Part shown: positions 1-6,456 of the stretch, piece after piece
Position numbering within the stretch: the stretch's first letter is position 1
Layout of the letters: each line of letters starts with the position of its first letter
Origin: Bacteroidota bacterium
GTDB taxonomy: Bacteria; Bacteroidota; Bacteroidia; Bacteroidales; VadinHA17
Length of the DNA: 6,456 bases
Reading direction: 5' to 3'
Assembly: GCA_006227095.1 (NCBI GenBank)
Contig: SBFZ01000142.1
Coordinates: 1 to 6,456, forward strand
Made by a program: the position numbers and the translations under genes
The notes under the pieces: generated by a model
Told to the model about the DNA's origin: nothing
Seen by the model: only the letters and a program-made list of their open reading frames with translations
Database searches by the model: none

Positions 1-376
1 TGAAAAGAAGACCAGGATAAGGTATTCGGTGCATTTTTCATTTGCTATAATATTTTTTATCTGTATTCTGATTTTCAGGCAGATGAATGACAGGGCAATA
101 ATTGACAAGCTTTTCACCATTGCAGGTTATACCTACGGACCGCTGCTTGGGCTCTATACCTTCGGTCTGTTCACCAGGAGGAGTGTCAATGACCGTTACA
201 CACCGTGGATAGCAATAGCCTCACCGGTGATCTGCTACTTTCTCAGTCACTACTCTGAAGAGCTCTTCAACGGTTACAAGTTTGGCTTTGAAATGCTGCT
301 GGTGAACGGGTTCCTCACCTTCGTGGGGTTGTATATCTTCAGCAGGAAGGGGTTAAAACCTGATACCGGAGCCTGA
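1..376 (+). CDS. Sodium:solute symporter (SSS family), C-terminal fragment
   Basis: This is the 3' end of a gene that enters from the left edge; the frame is open from base 2 and ends at a TGA at 374-376, giving 124 residues. It contains about four hydrophobic segments (fragment residues 11-27, 38-57, 68-82 and 96-113). The region around YGPLLGLYTFGLFTRR, followed by WIAIASP and then YKFGFEMLLVNG, is the pattern I recognise from the last helices of Bacteroidota sodium:solute symporters, which are inner-membrane carriers that use the sodium gradient to import a solute. The substrate cannot be told from this part, since the sodium and substrate sites lie upstream. A GTG at 29 is only an internal codon, because the homology-like frame continues before it. 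The gene converges on the minus-strand DUF6048-type gene, and the two coding ends overlap by 24 bases. Confidence 0.85.
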   Translation, partial: EKKTRIRYSVHFSFAIIFFICILIFRQMNDRAIIDKLFTIAGYTYGPLLGLYTFGLFTRRSVNDRYTPWIAIASPVICYFLSHYSEELFNGYKFGFEMLLVNGFLTFVGLYIFSRKGLKPDTGA

Positions 377-1114
377 CGTAACGGTACCCGGCACTTCCTG
401 GCCTCCCTCTGTTTCTTCCTCCCCGGAATCCCTGACTTTGGGCTTGATGAAGACCTTTATCTTCCTGTAGGGTATGGAAAATGAAATGTAATACTCCGCA
501 CCGGTTGACATACCTGATGTTCCGGGGCCGTAACCGGGCATCCATACCGGTTTGAGGTCCTTTCCTGCGCCTGCACTGATCAATAGCCTCATATATAGGT
601 TCCACCCGATAGTCACGCCTGGGAAGAGGCTGGTTCTTACACCCGGGGTGATCTCAAGGTAGTGCCCGGTATGCCGCTCCAGGGCCAGGTAGGTTTCACC
701 TGCTCCCCATTCGTTGGTGTATCGTATCATTGGCGCCTCCTCACTGTAGAAGCTCAGACCGTACCTGATACCTATGCCGGCATAATACTTCCCCCCTGAG
801 ACGTTGGCCTTGATGAAGTTGTAGTCAGTGCCGGCCGTGATGCTCAGTCCGCGGCTGCTGAAATCATAGATAACCTCCGATGAGCTGAACGAGGAATACC
901 TGAACCCTGCCGTCACGGCAAGCGATGAATTTATGTCAGCCGAGGCGGCGACGCCGTAGCTTATCAGATCCTTGTTGACCAGCTTCATAACCGGACCCGA
1001 AAGGTCAAACCCTGCCCTTACGTGCAGCGGCACCGTAACCGTATCCTGTGATATGGCAACGGTCTGCGCCAGCAGTAGGAGACTAATAGAAAAGATGCAG
1101 GTTCTTCTGACCAT
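353..1114 (-). CDS. DUF6048-like outer-membrane beta-strand protein
   Basis: This encodes 253 residues from an ATG at 1112-1114 to a TAA at 353-355. Residues 1-22 form a Sec-type signal peptide: Arg3-Arg4, a hydrophobic core ILLLL-like at 10-16, and likely cleavage after AIS before Gln23. The mature part is rich in alternating, aromatic-containing strands (for example SITAGTDYNF at 91-100 and YYAGIGIRYGLSFYS at 110-124), as in small outer-membrane barrels. From memory it resembles the DUF6048 family: an early AGFDLSGPV segment, a central IGIRYGLSFYS segment, a WMPGYG segment near 191 and a final YYISFSIPYRK strand at 208-218. The function of the family is unknown. The start lies 32 bases inside the upstream lipoprotein gene, so the two are probably translationally coupled and may act together in the envelope. 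No Shine-Dalgarno is visible. The last ~35 residues form a charged, Gly/Glu-rich tail beyond the final strand and overlap the convergent symporter gene. The barrel and family calls are by eye, not by a search. Confidence 0.8.
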   Translation of the reverse strand: MVRRTCIFSISLLLLAQTVAISQDTVTVPLHVRAGFDLSGPVMKLVNKDLISYGVAASADINSSLAVTAGFRYSSFSSSEVIYDFSSRGLSITAGTDYNFIKANVSGGKYYAGIGIRYGLSFYSEEAPMIRYTNEWGAGETYLALERHTGHYLEITPGVRTSLFPGVTIGWNLYMRLLISAGAGKDLKPVWMPGYGPGTSGMSTGAEYYISFSIPYRKIKVFIKPKVRDSGEEETEGGQEVPGTVTSGSGIRF

Positions 1115-1550
1115 CGAGGTTAACGCTTTTGTTCTCTATTATGAGTGTATCAATGATGTTATGGGTGGTCATGAGGCCGGTGATCTCACTGACAATGGTG
1201 TATCCGCATTCCGGAGAGACCAGGTGGGGTCTGCGGCTGTACCATATCAATGCTGTGTCAGTCACGCCGTTAAGCGTGATAAGGAAACGCGATTCGTCAC
1301 TGCCCGGGTCAAGAGGAACGGAGAATGACGAAGCTCCCTTGATGCTGACGAATTTCAGGGTGTCACTCTCCCTGTATGTATATACTCTCAGTGAGTCTGC
1401 CTTTGCTGTCTCTCCTGTACCGCTGACAAGCAGGATTGTGTTCATCTGCGGATCAGTCTCCTCATAACAGGGCTGGTCAGAGCATGAACCTGTGGCCATG
1501 ACCATGGCCAGTATGGCCGCAAGTGCAGGTATGGAGGGTAACCTCTTCAT
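1083..1550 (-). CDS. DUF6452-like lipoprotein
   Basis: This is a 155-residue protein starting at the ATG at 1548-1550 and ending at a TAG at 1083-1085. A TTG four codons further upstream would add MYSV, but the ATG gives a standard lipoprotein signal (MKRLPSIPALAA and on) and is preferred. Residues 1-22 are the signal peptide, with a lipobox-like ATGSC and Cys23 as the acylated residue. The remainder is predicted to be beta-rich and periplasmic or membrane-anchored. The segment HLVSPECGYTIVSE (109-122), followed by IIDTLIIENKSVN (132-144) and a short C-terminal strand LHLFY, matches my recollection of the DUF6452 family. Cys28 and Cys115 appear to be the family cysteines and could form a disulfide, which is inference. 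No enzymatic motif is seen and the function is unknown. Its 3' end overlaps the DUF6048-like gene by 32 bases, the usual partner of this family in Bacteroidota. In flavobacteria I recall the pair lying next to rlmD; here an acyl-CoA synthetase gene is upstream instead. Confidence 0.8.
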   Translation of the reverse strand: MKRLPSIPALAAILAMVMATGSCSDQPCYEETDPQMNTILLVSGTGETAKADSLRVYTYRESDTLKFVSIKGASSFSVPLDPGSDESRFLITLNGVTDTALIWYSRRPHLVSPECGYTIVSEITGLMTTHNIIDTLIIENKSVNLDGQKNLHLFY

Positions 1551-1559
1551 GACGGAGTA

Positions 1560-1567
1560 CAAAGGTA
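1560..1567 (-). promoter_or_regulatory. Possible Bacteroidota -7 box before the lipoprotein gene
   Basis: On the minus strand the bases read TACCTTTG, a full match to the Bacteroidota -7 consensus TAnnTTTG. It lies 9 bases upstream of the preferred ATG, just after an AT-rich run. A TTG-type -33 element at the usual 19-21 base spacing is missing; the nearest TTTG is about 28 bases upstream. If active, it would give a transcript with almost no leader. An eight-base element with four fixed-type positions and no partner is weak evidence. Confidence 0.25.
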
Positions 1568-1601
1568 TAAAAATATAGAGAGCTTCCCCATCCCCAAATG
1601 T

Positions 1602-1715
1602 TGCCTTCGGATTGCGAGGTTGCCTCCAAGTTTTGAGGATGCCTCCGGATTTCGAGGATGCCTCCGGATTTCGAGGTTGCCTCCGGATTTCGAGGTTGCC
1701 TCCGGATTTCGAGGT
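1602..1715. repeat. Six tandem copies of a 19-base repeat
   Basis: Six adjoining 19-base units fill this interval without gaps (1602-1620, 1621-1639, 1640-1658, 1659-1677, 1678-1696, 1697-1715). The plus-strand consensus is TGCCTCCGGATTTCGAGGT. The last three copies are identical and the third differs only in its final base, while the first two are more diverged, so the array has probably expanded from the right-hand side. Nineteen is not a multiple of three and no convincing gene covers the array. It sits between the acyl-CoA synthetase stop and the lipoprotein start, so a read-through transcript would contain it. Each unit can form a small hairpin: CCTC pairs with GAGG and is extended by one G-C pair around a bulged C. 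No function is known to me; it could be a variable-number repeat, a weak RNA structural element or simply a minisatellite. Confidence 0.95.
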
Positions 1716-1754
1716 TACCGGAAGCAGGTTAAGTTGCCCGTGATGCGAAAGTGG

Positions 1755-3608
1755 TCAGAATTTCGGCAGGTGATTCAGTATGCCGCTGACACCATTGCGG
1801 ATGACACCTACCACCCTGTCAACAACATTGCCTCTCTCCCTGACTGAATAGATCTCATTTATAATGCCCTGATACCTGTCTGTCAGTATATTCCGGCGAA
1901 GTTTAAGTGTCGGGGAAAGCTCACCGGTCTGGGGAGTCCACTCCTCGGTGACAAGCCTGAACCGTTTAATCTGTTCAAATTCACCCAGATCCCTGTTGAC
2001 TTCGCGCACCTCACGTGCAAAACGCTCAACCACCTCCGGCATCTCAACCAGGTCAGCATTGTCCCTGTACTGTACCCGGTGCAGTGAACACCAGTCGTGA
2101 AGGAATGTGAAATTGGGAGAAATCAGGGCACTGGCAAACTTTTCATTCTCACCTATGACCATGGCCTGCTCAATGAAGAAAGATTCCTTCAGCTTGTTTT
2201 CAATAACCTGCGGTGAGATATATTTCCCGGCAGAAAGTTTGAACATCTCCTTCTTCCGGTCAGTGATGCGGAGGAACCTGCCATCCTCGATCCTGCCAAT
2301 ATCACCGGTATGGAACCAGCCTTCAGGATCAATGGCTTCAGCTGTCATTTCCGGTTCCTTGTAGTAACCCATCATGACGTTCGGCCCCTTGCAGAGGATC
2401 TCCCCGTCATCGGCTATCTTAACCTCAACACCATCAAGTATCGGGCCTACGGTCTCAAATTTTATGTCCGGGATCCGCAGCGGATTTACTGCGATGACAG
2501 GTGATGTCTCCGTAAGGCCATAACCCTGCAGTACAGGTATGCCTGCTGCCCAGAATATCCTTTCGAGACGCGACTGCAGGGCCGCACCACCCGAAACAAG
2601 CACACGCACTTCGCCTCCCAGGGCCTCCTTCCACTTGTTGAAGATCAGTTTGCGGGCAATGCCGAGCCTGAATTTATAAAACCTGCTGTTACCCGTAAGC
2701 CTGAACTTGAGCCCGAGGTTGACAGCCCAGAAGAATATCTGCTTCTTCAGCCACGGCAGGTTTTTTCCCTTGTTGATGATGTTGTCATAGATCTTTTCAA
2801 GAAGCCTTGGAACGGTATTGGCAATATGGGGCCTGATCTCCCTCATAGTGTCAGCTATAATCCCCATGTTCTCAAGGTAGTATATGCTGGTTCCCTTATA
2901 CTGGAAGTGATAGTTCATCATTCTCTCATAGACATGGCACAGCGGAAGGAAACTGAGTGCCCTGTATCCCAACCCGAATTCATGAGCTGTGCTTGTTGCT
3001 ATGGCATTGGTAACCAGGTTTGTGTGGGAGAGCATCACACCCTTGGGATTACCTGTGGTCCCGGAGGTGTAAATGATGGTAACCAGGTCGGAAGGACTGA
3101 TGGAGTCCCTTATCGCAGTCAGCTCACCGATGTATTTTTCCCTGTTTTTCCTTCCCTCTTCGATGATATCACTGACAGTCACGAGCCCGTTTACATCGTC
3201 AAAAGTGTAAATGGCCCGGATAGCCGGGATTTTGGATATAACCGGTGAAATTTTATTGTATATCTGCTTATTGCCGGTTATTACGGCTTTCACTCCGGAG
3301 TGATCAAGAATATAGGAGTATTCTTCATGGCCGATGGTTGGGTAGACAGGTACATGTATCATCCCTGCCTGGGCCAGGCCGTGGTCAACCAGGTTCCATT
3401 CCGCCTTGTTGGGTGAGATGGTTGCTATATGATCTCCCCTGCGATATCCCAGTGACATCATTCCACATGAGAAAAGGTCAGTCATCTCCCTGACTGCCTC
3501 AGTGGAGTAAGTCACCCATTCATGGCCGTGCTTCCCCCCGAACATCACCTCGCGCGGAGAGACCCTGTACCCCAGTTCTATAAGGTCAAAGGTTCTGGTA
3601 ACTTCCAT
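1755..3608 (-). CDS. Long-chain fatty-acid--CoA ligase (AMP-forming)
   Basis: This is a 617-residue member of the ANL adenylate-forming superfamily, closest to the FAA1/FadD15-type long-chain acyl-CoA synthetases (usually about 600 residues). It would activate a fatty acid with ATP to acyl-AMP and transfer it to CoA, at the cytoplasmic face of the membrane. The core motifs are present: the phosphate loop YTSGTTGNPKG at 180-190, LPLCHVYER at 221-229, the adenine-binding GYGLTETSP at 362-370, FHTGDIG at 432-438 with the ribose-binding Asp435, the hinge ITDRKKEMFK from 448, and LSPTLKLRR near 564-572, whose Lys569 is the likely catalytic lysine. The ATG at 3606-3608 is chosen; a TTG 19 codons upstream would add a hydrophobic stretch that overlaps a probable promoter. 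The last ~30 residues extend past the usual end and look amphipathic. alaS lies 159 bases upstream in the same direction, but nothing suggests a shared pathway. Chain-length preference cannot be read from the sequence. Confidence 0.93.
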   Translation of the reverse strand: MEVTRTFDLIELGYRVSPREVMFGGKHGHEWVTYSTEAVREMTDLFSCGMMSLGYRRGDHIATISPNKAEWNLVDHGLAQAGMIHVPVYPTIGHEEYSYILDHSGVKAVITGNKQIYNKISPVISKIPAIRAIYTFDDVNGLVTVSDIIEEGRKNREKYIGELTAIRDSISPSDLVTIIYTSGTTGNPKGVMLSHTNLVTNAIATSTAHEFGLGYRALSFLPLCHVYERMMNYHFQYKGTSIYYLENMGIIADTMREIRPHIANTVPRLLEKIYDNIINKGKNLPWLKKQIFFWAVNLGLKFRLTGNSRFYKFRLGIARKLIFNKWKEALGGEVRVLVSGGAALQSRLERIFWAAGIPVLQGYGLTETSPVIAVNPLRIPDIKFETVGPILDGVEVKIADDGEILCKGPNVMMGYYKEPEMTAEAIDPEGWFHTGDIGRIEDGRFLRITDRKKEMFKLSAGKYISPQVIENKLKESFFIEQAMVIGENEKFASALISPNFTFLHDWCSLHRVQYRDNADLVEMPEVVERFAREVREVNRDLGEFEQIKRFRLVTEEWTPQTGELSPTLKLRRNILTDRYQGIINEIYSVRERGNVVDRVVGVIRNGVSGILNHLPKF

Positions 3609-3634
3609 CAGAATAGGTTTTTGGATTAGCGATA

Positions 3635-3666
3635 CAAGGTTAAGAATTTCGAACAATAAAAGCAAA
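3635..3666 (-). promoter_or_regulatory. Probable promoter of the acyl-CoA ligase gene
   Basis: On the minus strand TTTG (3666-3663) is followed after 20 bases by TAACCTTG (3642-3635). This fits the Bacteroidota housekeeping sigma pattern (TTTG, about 19-20 bases, TAnnTTTG) with one mismatch in the -7 box. Transcription would begin around 3630, leaving a leader of roughly 20 bases before the ATG at 3608, a normal arrangement. The match is by eye; the elements are short and could arise by chance in this AT-rich gap. Confidence 0.5.
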
Positions 3667-3767
3667 TTGATCTGCGGCTGTGAGTCGCGCAGGGTAATTA
3701 GCTGATTTGTAATATTGTAGCGCTGATGGTCCCCGGGGGTTGTTTCGAACGGCTGGTCATTGCTGTT

Positions 3768-6401
3768 TTAAAGCATCTTTTTTACCATTTCCCTGGCTTT
3801 ATTTACCGCAGTCTGAAGTCCTTCAGGACTTTTCCCTCCGGCGGTAGCCAGGAAAGGCTGACCGCCTCCGCCTCCGCTGATTTCACCGGAGACAGCCTTA
3901 ATGACGTCGACGGCATTGAGATTTGTCTCCGCTGCTGCCCTGTCGCCGAGGCCAACCACCAGTGCTGCCTTACCTTCGTTTTCGGAACCGATGATTATGA
4001 TGCTGTTCTCATCTGACTGTCTGATCTGATGTGTGATATTTTTGAGGGTGTCAGCCTGGGTCTTTTCGAGTACTCCGGAATAGATCCTGCATCTGCCTGC
4101 CGGTTCAGCATTTGCAGTCAGTTCATTTCGTGCTGCCGAGGCTGCTGCGACCTGCATTTTTTCAATGGTGCCTTTCAGTGCAGCATTTTCTGACAGCAGT
4201 TTGGATATGTTGACAACAGGGTTTCCGGTACTCCGGAGCATAGTGGTGATTTCATCAAGTATCCTGAGTTTTTCACCGATGAAATTTAAGGCGTTTCTGC
4301 CGGTCACCGCCTCTATCCTTCTTACACCTGCTGCCACTGCTCCTTCGGAGATAATCTTGAACAGTCCTATCCGCGAGGTATGGTCAACATGTGTTCCGCC
4401 GCAGAGTTCAACGGATTCGCCAAATGATACGACCCTTACCTTTTCACCGTATTTTTCGCCGAAGAGTGCCATTGCACCCATTGACAGGGCCTCTTCAAGA
4501 GGGGTTTCATCGAGGACCCGGGAAGGGATGTTCTGCATTATCATCTCATTGACTCTCTCTTCCACGGCTGATAGTTCTTCCGGTGTCACCTGCCTGAAAT
4601 GGCTGAAGTCAAACCTGAGTTTTTCAGACGTAACCAGTGATCCTTTCTGTTCAACGTGTTTGCCAAGCACTTCTCTCAGGGCATGGTGCATGAGGTGTGT
4701 TGCCGTGTGGTTGTTGGCAGTATCCTGCCTGGCTTCGGCGTCAACCACAGCCCGGAAGGTAAGTGAGGGATCGGAGGGGACGGCCGATGCAATATGGATG
4801 ATCAGGTTGTTTTCCCTGATGGTGTCGGTAATGTTTATCTTCTGACCGCCTGCCTCAATATATCCCCTGTCGCCGGCCTGTCCGCCTGACTCGGCATAGA
4901 AAGGTGTTCTGTCAAACACCAGTTGAACTGCGTCACGGCCACGTGAGTTCACTGTGCGGTACCGGGAGATCCTGACGTTGTCTTCCGTCAGTTCATAACC
5001 TGTGAACTGTGTGCTTTCAGTTTCATGTATCAGCACCCAGTCGCCTGCAGTTACGGCCGCATCATCCCTTGATCTTTCTTTCTGGGCGTTGAGTTCGTTT
5101 CTGAAGGCCTCTTCGTCAAGGGTCAAGCCGTTCTCACGAAGAATCAGCTGGGTGAGGTCAACAGGGAATCCATAGGTGTCAAAGAGTTCAAATGCATCGG
5201 TTCCAGGAAAAATGGTCTTTCCCTCCTGCATCAGTGTCTCAACCCGCCGTTCAATCATCCTCAGTCCCTTGCCCAGTGTCTTGAGGAACGACTGTTCCTC
5301 TTCCCGGATTACCTTTGAAATTATTTCCTGTTGTGCCGGCAGTTCAGGGTAATGTGAGCCCATTGACTCCACCAGAGCCGGAAGGAGCCGGTAGATAAAG
5401 GGCTCATTCATTCCAAGCGATGTGTAGCCGTACCTGACGGCCCGGCGCAGTATTCTCCGGATGACATATCCTGCCCTGTTGTTTGAGGGCAGCTGGCCGT
5501 CGGCCACGGAGAATGCCACAGTCCGCAGATGGTCAGCAATGACCCGGTGGGCTATGTCCCATTCGTTCTTCTCCCCGTAAGGCTTGCCGGTGACGCTGGC
5601 CGAGGCTGCCAGCAAAGGCCTGAAGATGTCAGTATCATAGTTTGATTTCTTGTCCTGGATCACCATACAGAGCCTTTCGAAGCCCATGCCGGTATCAACA
5701 TGCCTGTCAGGAAGTAGCTCCAGCTCACCGCCGGCCCGGCGGTTATACTGTATGAATACCAGGTTCCATATCTCAATGACCTGCGGATGACCGGTGTTTA
5801 CCATGAGGTGGCCGGGGGTGGCAGCCCTCTCACTGTCAGACCTTATGTCAACATGTATTTCGGAACAGGGTCCGCAGGGACCGGTCTCACCCATCTCCCA
5901 GAAGTTGTCTTTCTTCGACCCGTCGATAATGTGATTTTCAGGATTGCTGAAACACTTCAGCCAGTGTGAGGCAGCTTCTTCGTCACGTGGTACGTCCTCC
6001 ACCGGATCACCTTCAAATACTGTGGCGTAAATCCGTTCCTCGGGTATGCCAAGCCTTCCGGTAAGGAACTCCCAGGCCCATTCTATTGCCTCTTTCTTGA
6101 AATAATCGCCGAAAGACCAGTTGCCCAGCATTTCGAACATGGTATGGTGATAGGTGTCAAGTCCTACCTCCTCGAGATCGTTATGCTTGCCTGAAACCCT
6201 GAGGCATTTCTGTGAGTTGGCAACCCTCCGGTATTTTGCCGGCTGGTTACCCAGGAAAATATCCTTGAACTGGTTCATCCCTGCATTGGTGAACATCAGT
6301 GTGGGATCATTCTTGATTACCATCGGTGCCGACGGCATTATTTTATGTTCCTTTGACCTGAAAAAGCTGAGAAATTCTTCCCTTATTTCGTTTGCCTTCA
6401 T
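3768..6401 (-). CDS. alaS: Alanyl-tRNA synthetase
   Basis: This is a complete class II alanyl-tRNA synthetase of 877 residues, matching the usual bacterial length (about 875). It attaches alanine to tRNA-Ala in the cytoplasm and clears mischarged Ser/Gly-tRNA. From the N-terminus, the catalytic domain begins ANEIREEFLSFF and has a motif 2 region RVANSQKCLR at about 59-68, MFEMLGNWSFGDYF at about 88-101, and motif 3 DTGMGFERL at about 236-244. A tRNA-recognition region follows (VIRRILRRAVRYG near 313-325). The editing domain carries the zinc ligands HTATH (His565, His569) and CGGTH (Cys667, His671). The C-terminal C-Ala domain has the glycine-rich SGGGGGQP near 842-849. All key residues are intact. 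The start is the ATG at 6399-6401, six bases after a GGAG; a GTG five codons upstream would use up that GGAG as coding sequence. The stop is TAA at 3768-3770. No clear hairpin terminator follows before the ligase gene. Confidence 0.98.
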   Translation of the reverse strand: MKANEIREEFLSFFRSKEHKIMPSAPMVIKNDPTLMFTNAGMNQFKDIFLGNQPAKYRRVANSQKCLRVSGKHNDLEEVGLDTYHHTMFEMLGNWSFGDYFKKEAIEWAWEFLTGRLGIPEERIYATVFEGDPVEDVPRDEEAASHWLKCFSNPENHIIDGSKKDNFWEMGETGPCGPCSEIHVDIRSDSERAATPGHLMVNTGHPQVIEIWNLVFIQYNRRAGGELELLPDRHVDTGMGFERLCMVIQDKKSNYDTDIFRPLLAASASVTGKPYGEKNEWDIAHRVIADHLRTVAFSVADGQLPSNNRAGYVIRRILRRAVRYGYTSLGMNEPFIYRLLPALVESMGSHYPELPAQQEIISKVIREEEQSFLKTLGKGLRMIERRVETLMQEGKTIFPGTDAFELFDTYGFPVDLTQLILRENGLTLDEEAFRNELNAQKERSRDDAAVTAGDWVLIHETESTQFTGYELTEDNVRISRYRTVNSRGRDAVQLVFDRTPFYAESGGQAGDRGYIEAGGQKINITDTIRENNLIIHIASAVPSDPSLTFRAVVDAEARQDTANNHTATHLMHHALREVLGKHVEQKGSLVTSEKLRFDFSHFRQVTPEELSAVEERVNEMIMQNIPSRVLDETPLEEALSMGAMALFGEKYGEKVRVVSFGESVELCGGTHVDHTSRIGLFKIISEGAVAAGVRRIEAVTGRNALNFIGEKLRILDEITTMLRSTGNPVVNISKLLSENAALKGTIEKMQVAAASAARNELTANAEPAGRCRIYSGVLEKTQADTLKNITHQIRQSDENSIIIIGSENEGKAALVVGLGDRAAAETNLNAVDVIKAVSGEISGGGGGQPFLATAGGKSPEGLQTAVNKAREMVKKML

Positions 6402-6407
6402 TTTCTT

Positions 6408-6411
6408 CTCC
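6408..6411 (-). promoter_or_regulatory. Shine-Dalgarno-like site of alaS
   Basis: GGAG on the minus strand lies six bases before the ATG at 6401, in the context CGGAGAAGAAA-ATG. It supports the ATG over the GTG at 6414-6416. Purine-rich sites are often weak or absent in this phylum, so this is suggestive only. In the remaining 40 bases up to the window edge I see no convincing -7 box. Confidence 0.4.
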
Positions 6412-6456
6412 GACACCTTTTTATGAAACTATTTTCATTTGGGTGCGTAAAATTAA

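Noticed and set aside
972..1467. Plus-strand frames opposite the lipoprotein and outer-membrane protein genes
   Set aside because: They are antisense to two genes with signal sequences and family-like motifs, and show no protein features of their own.
1602..1715. CRISPR array
   Set aside because: The units abut with no spacers and the 19-base period is too short.
1620..1847. 75-codon plus-strand frame with a repeating peptide (ASGFRG, SRLPPDFE)
   Set aside because: The apparent peptide repeat is only the 19-base DNA repeat read through in shifting frames; the frame then runs antisense into the ligase 3' end.
2826..3248. 140-codon plus-strand frame
   Set aside because: It is antisense to the ligase core motifs and the translation resembles no known protein.
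3731..3738. CCCCGGGG palindrome downstream of alaS as a terminator
   Set aside because: It has no loop between the arms and no T-tract follows on the minus strand, so it does not look like an intrinsic terminator.
4165..4845. 226-codon open frame on the plus strand
   Set aside because: It lies wholly antisense to the editing region of alaS, is a Ser/Thr-rich composition shadow, and has no recognisable domain.
6402..6416. GTG start for alaS adding five residues
   Set aside because: The ATG at 6401 gives the typical N-terminus (KANEIREEF) and has a GGAG six bases upstream; the GTG would convert that site into coding sequence.

Overview
The window looks like a Bacteroidota chromosome, most likely Bacteroidales or a related anaerobic/environmental lineage. 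The evidence is a DUF6452-type lipoprotein overlapping a DUF6048-type outer-membrane protein (a pair I know only from this phylum), AT-rich -33/-7 style promoter elements, and mostly absent Shine-Dalgarno sequences. Base composition is close to 50% GC by eye. Species cannot be assigned from the sequence alone.

Layout. Bases 1-376 on the plus strand hold the 3' end of a sodium:solute symporter. Everything else is on the minus strand. In transcription order (right to left) it is alanyl-tRNA synthetase alaS (6401-3768), a long-chain acyl-CoA synthetase (3608-1755), a short lipoprotein (1550-1083) and a beta-rich outer-membrane-type protein (1114-353). The last two overlap by 32 bases. The final gene runs 24 bases into the end of the convergent symporter gene. 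The two larger intergenic gaps are 159 bases (alaS to ligase, with a plausible promoter) and 204 bases (ligase to lipoprotein, with six 19-base tandem repeats).

Functionally this is mostly housekeeping: tRNA charging, fatty-acid activation, solute uptake, and an uncharacterised envelope protein pair. No mobile element, CRISPR array, defence module or RNA gene was seen. The points most worth a second look are the 19-base tandem repeat, whose variant copy changes both sides of a potential stem together, and the conserved but functionally unknown lipoprotein/outer-membrane pair. Three minus-strand genes are given internal ATG starts in preference to longer TTG or GTG extensions.
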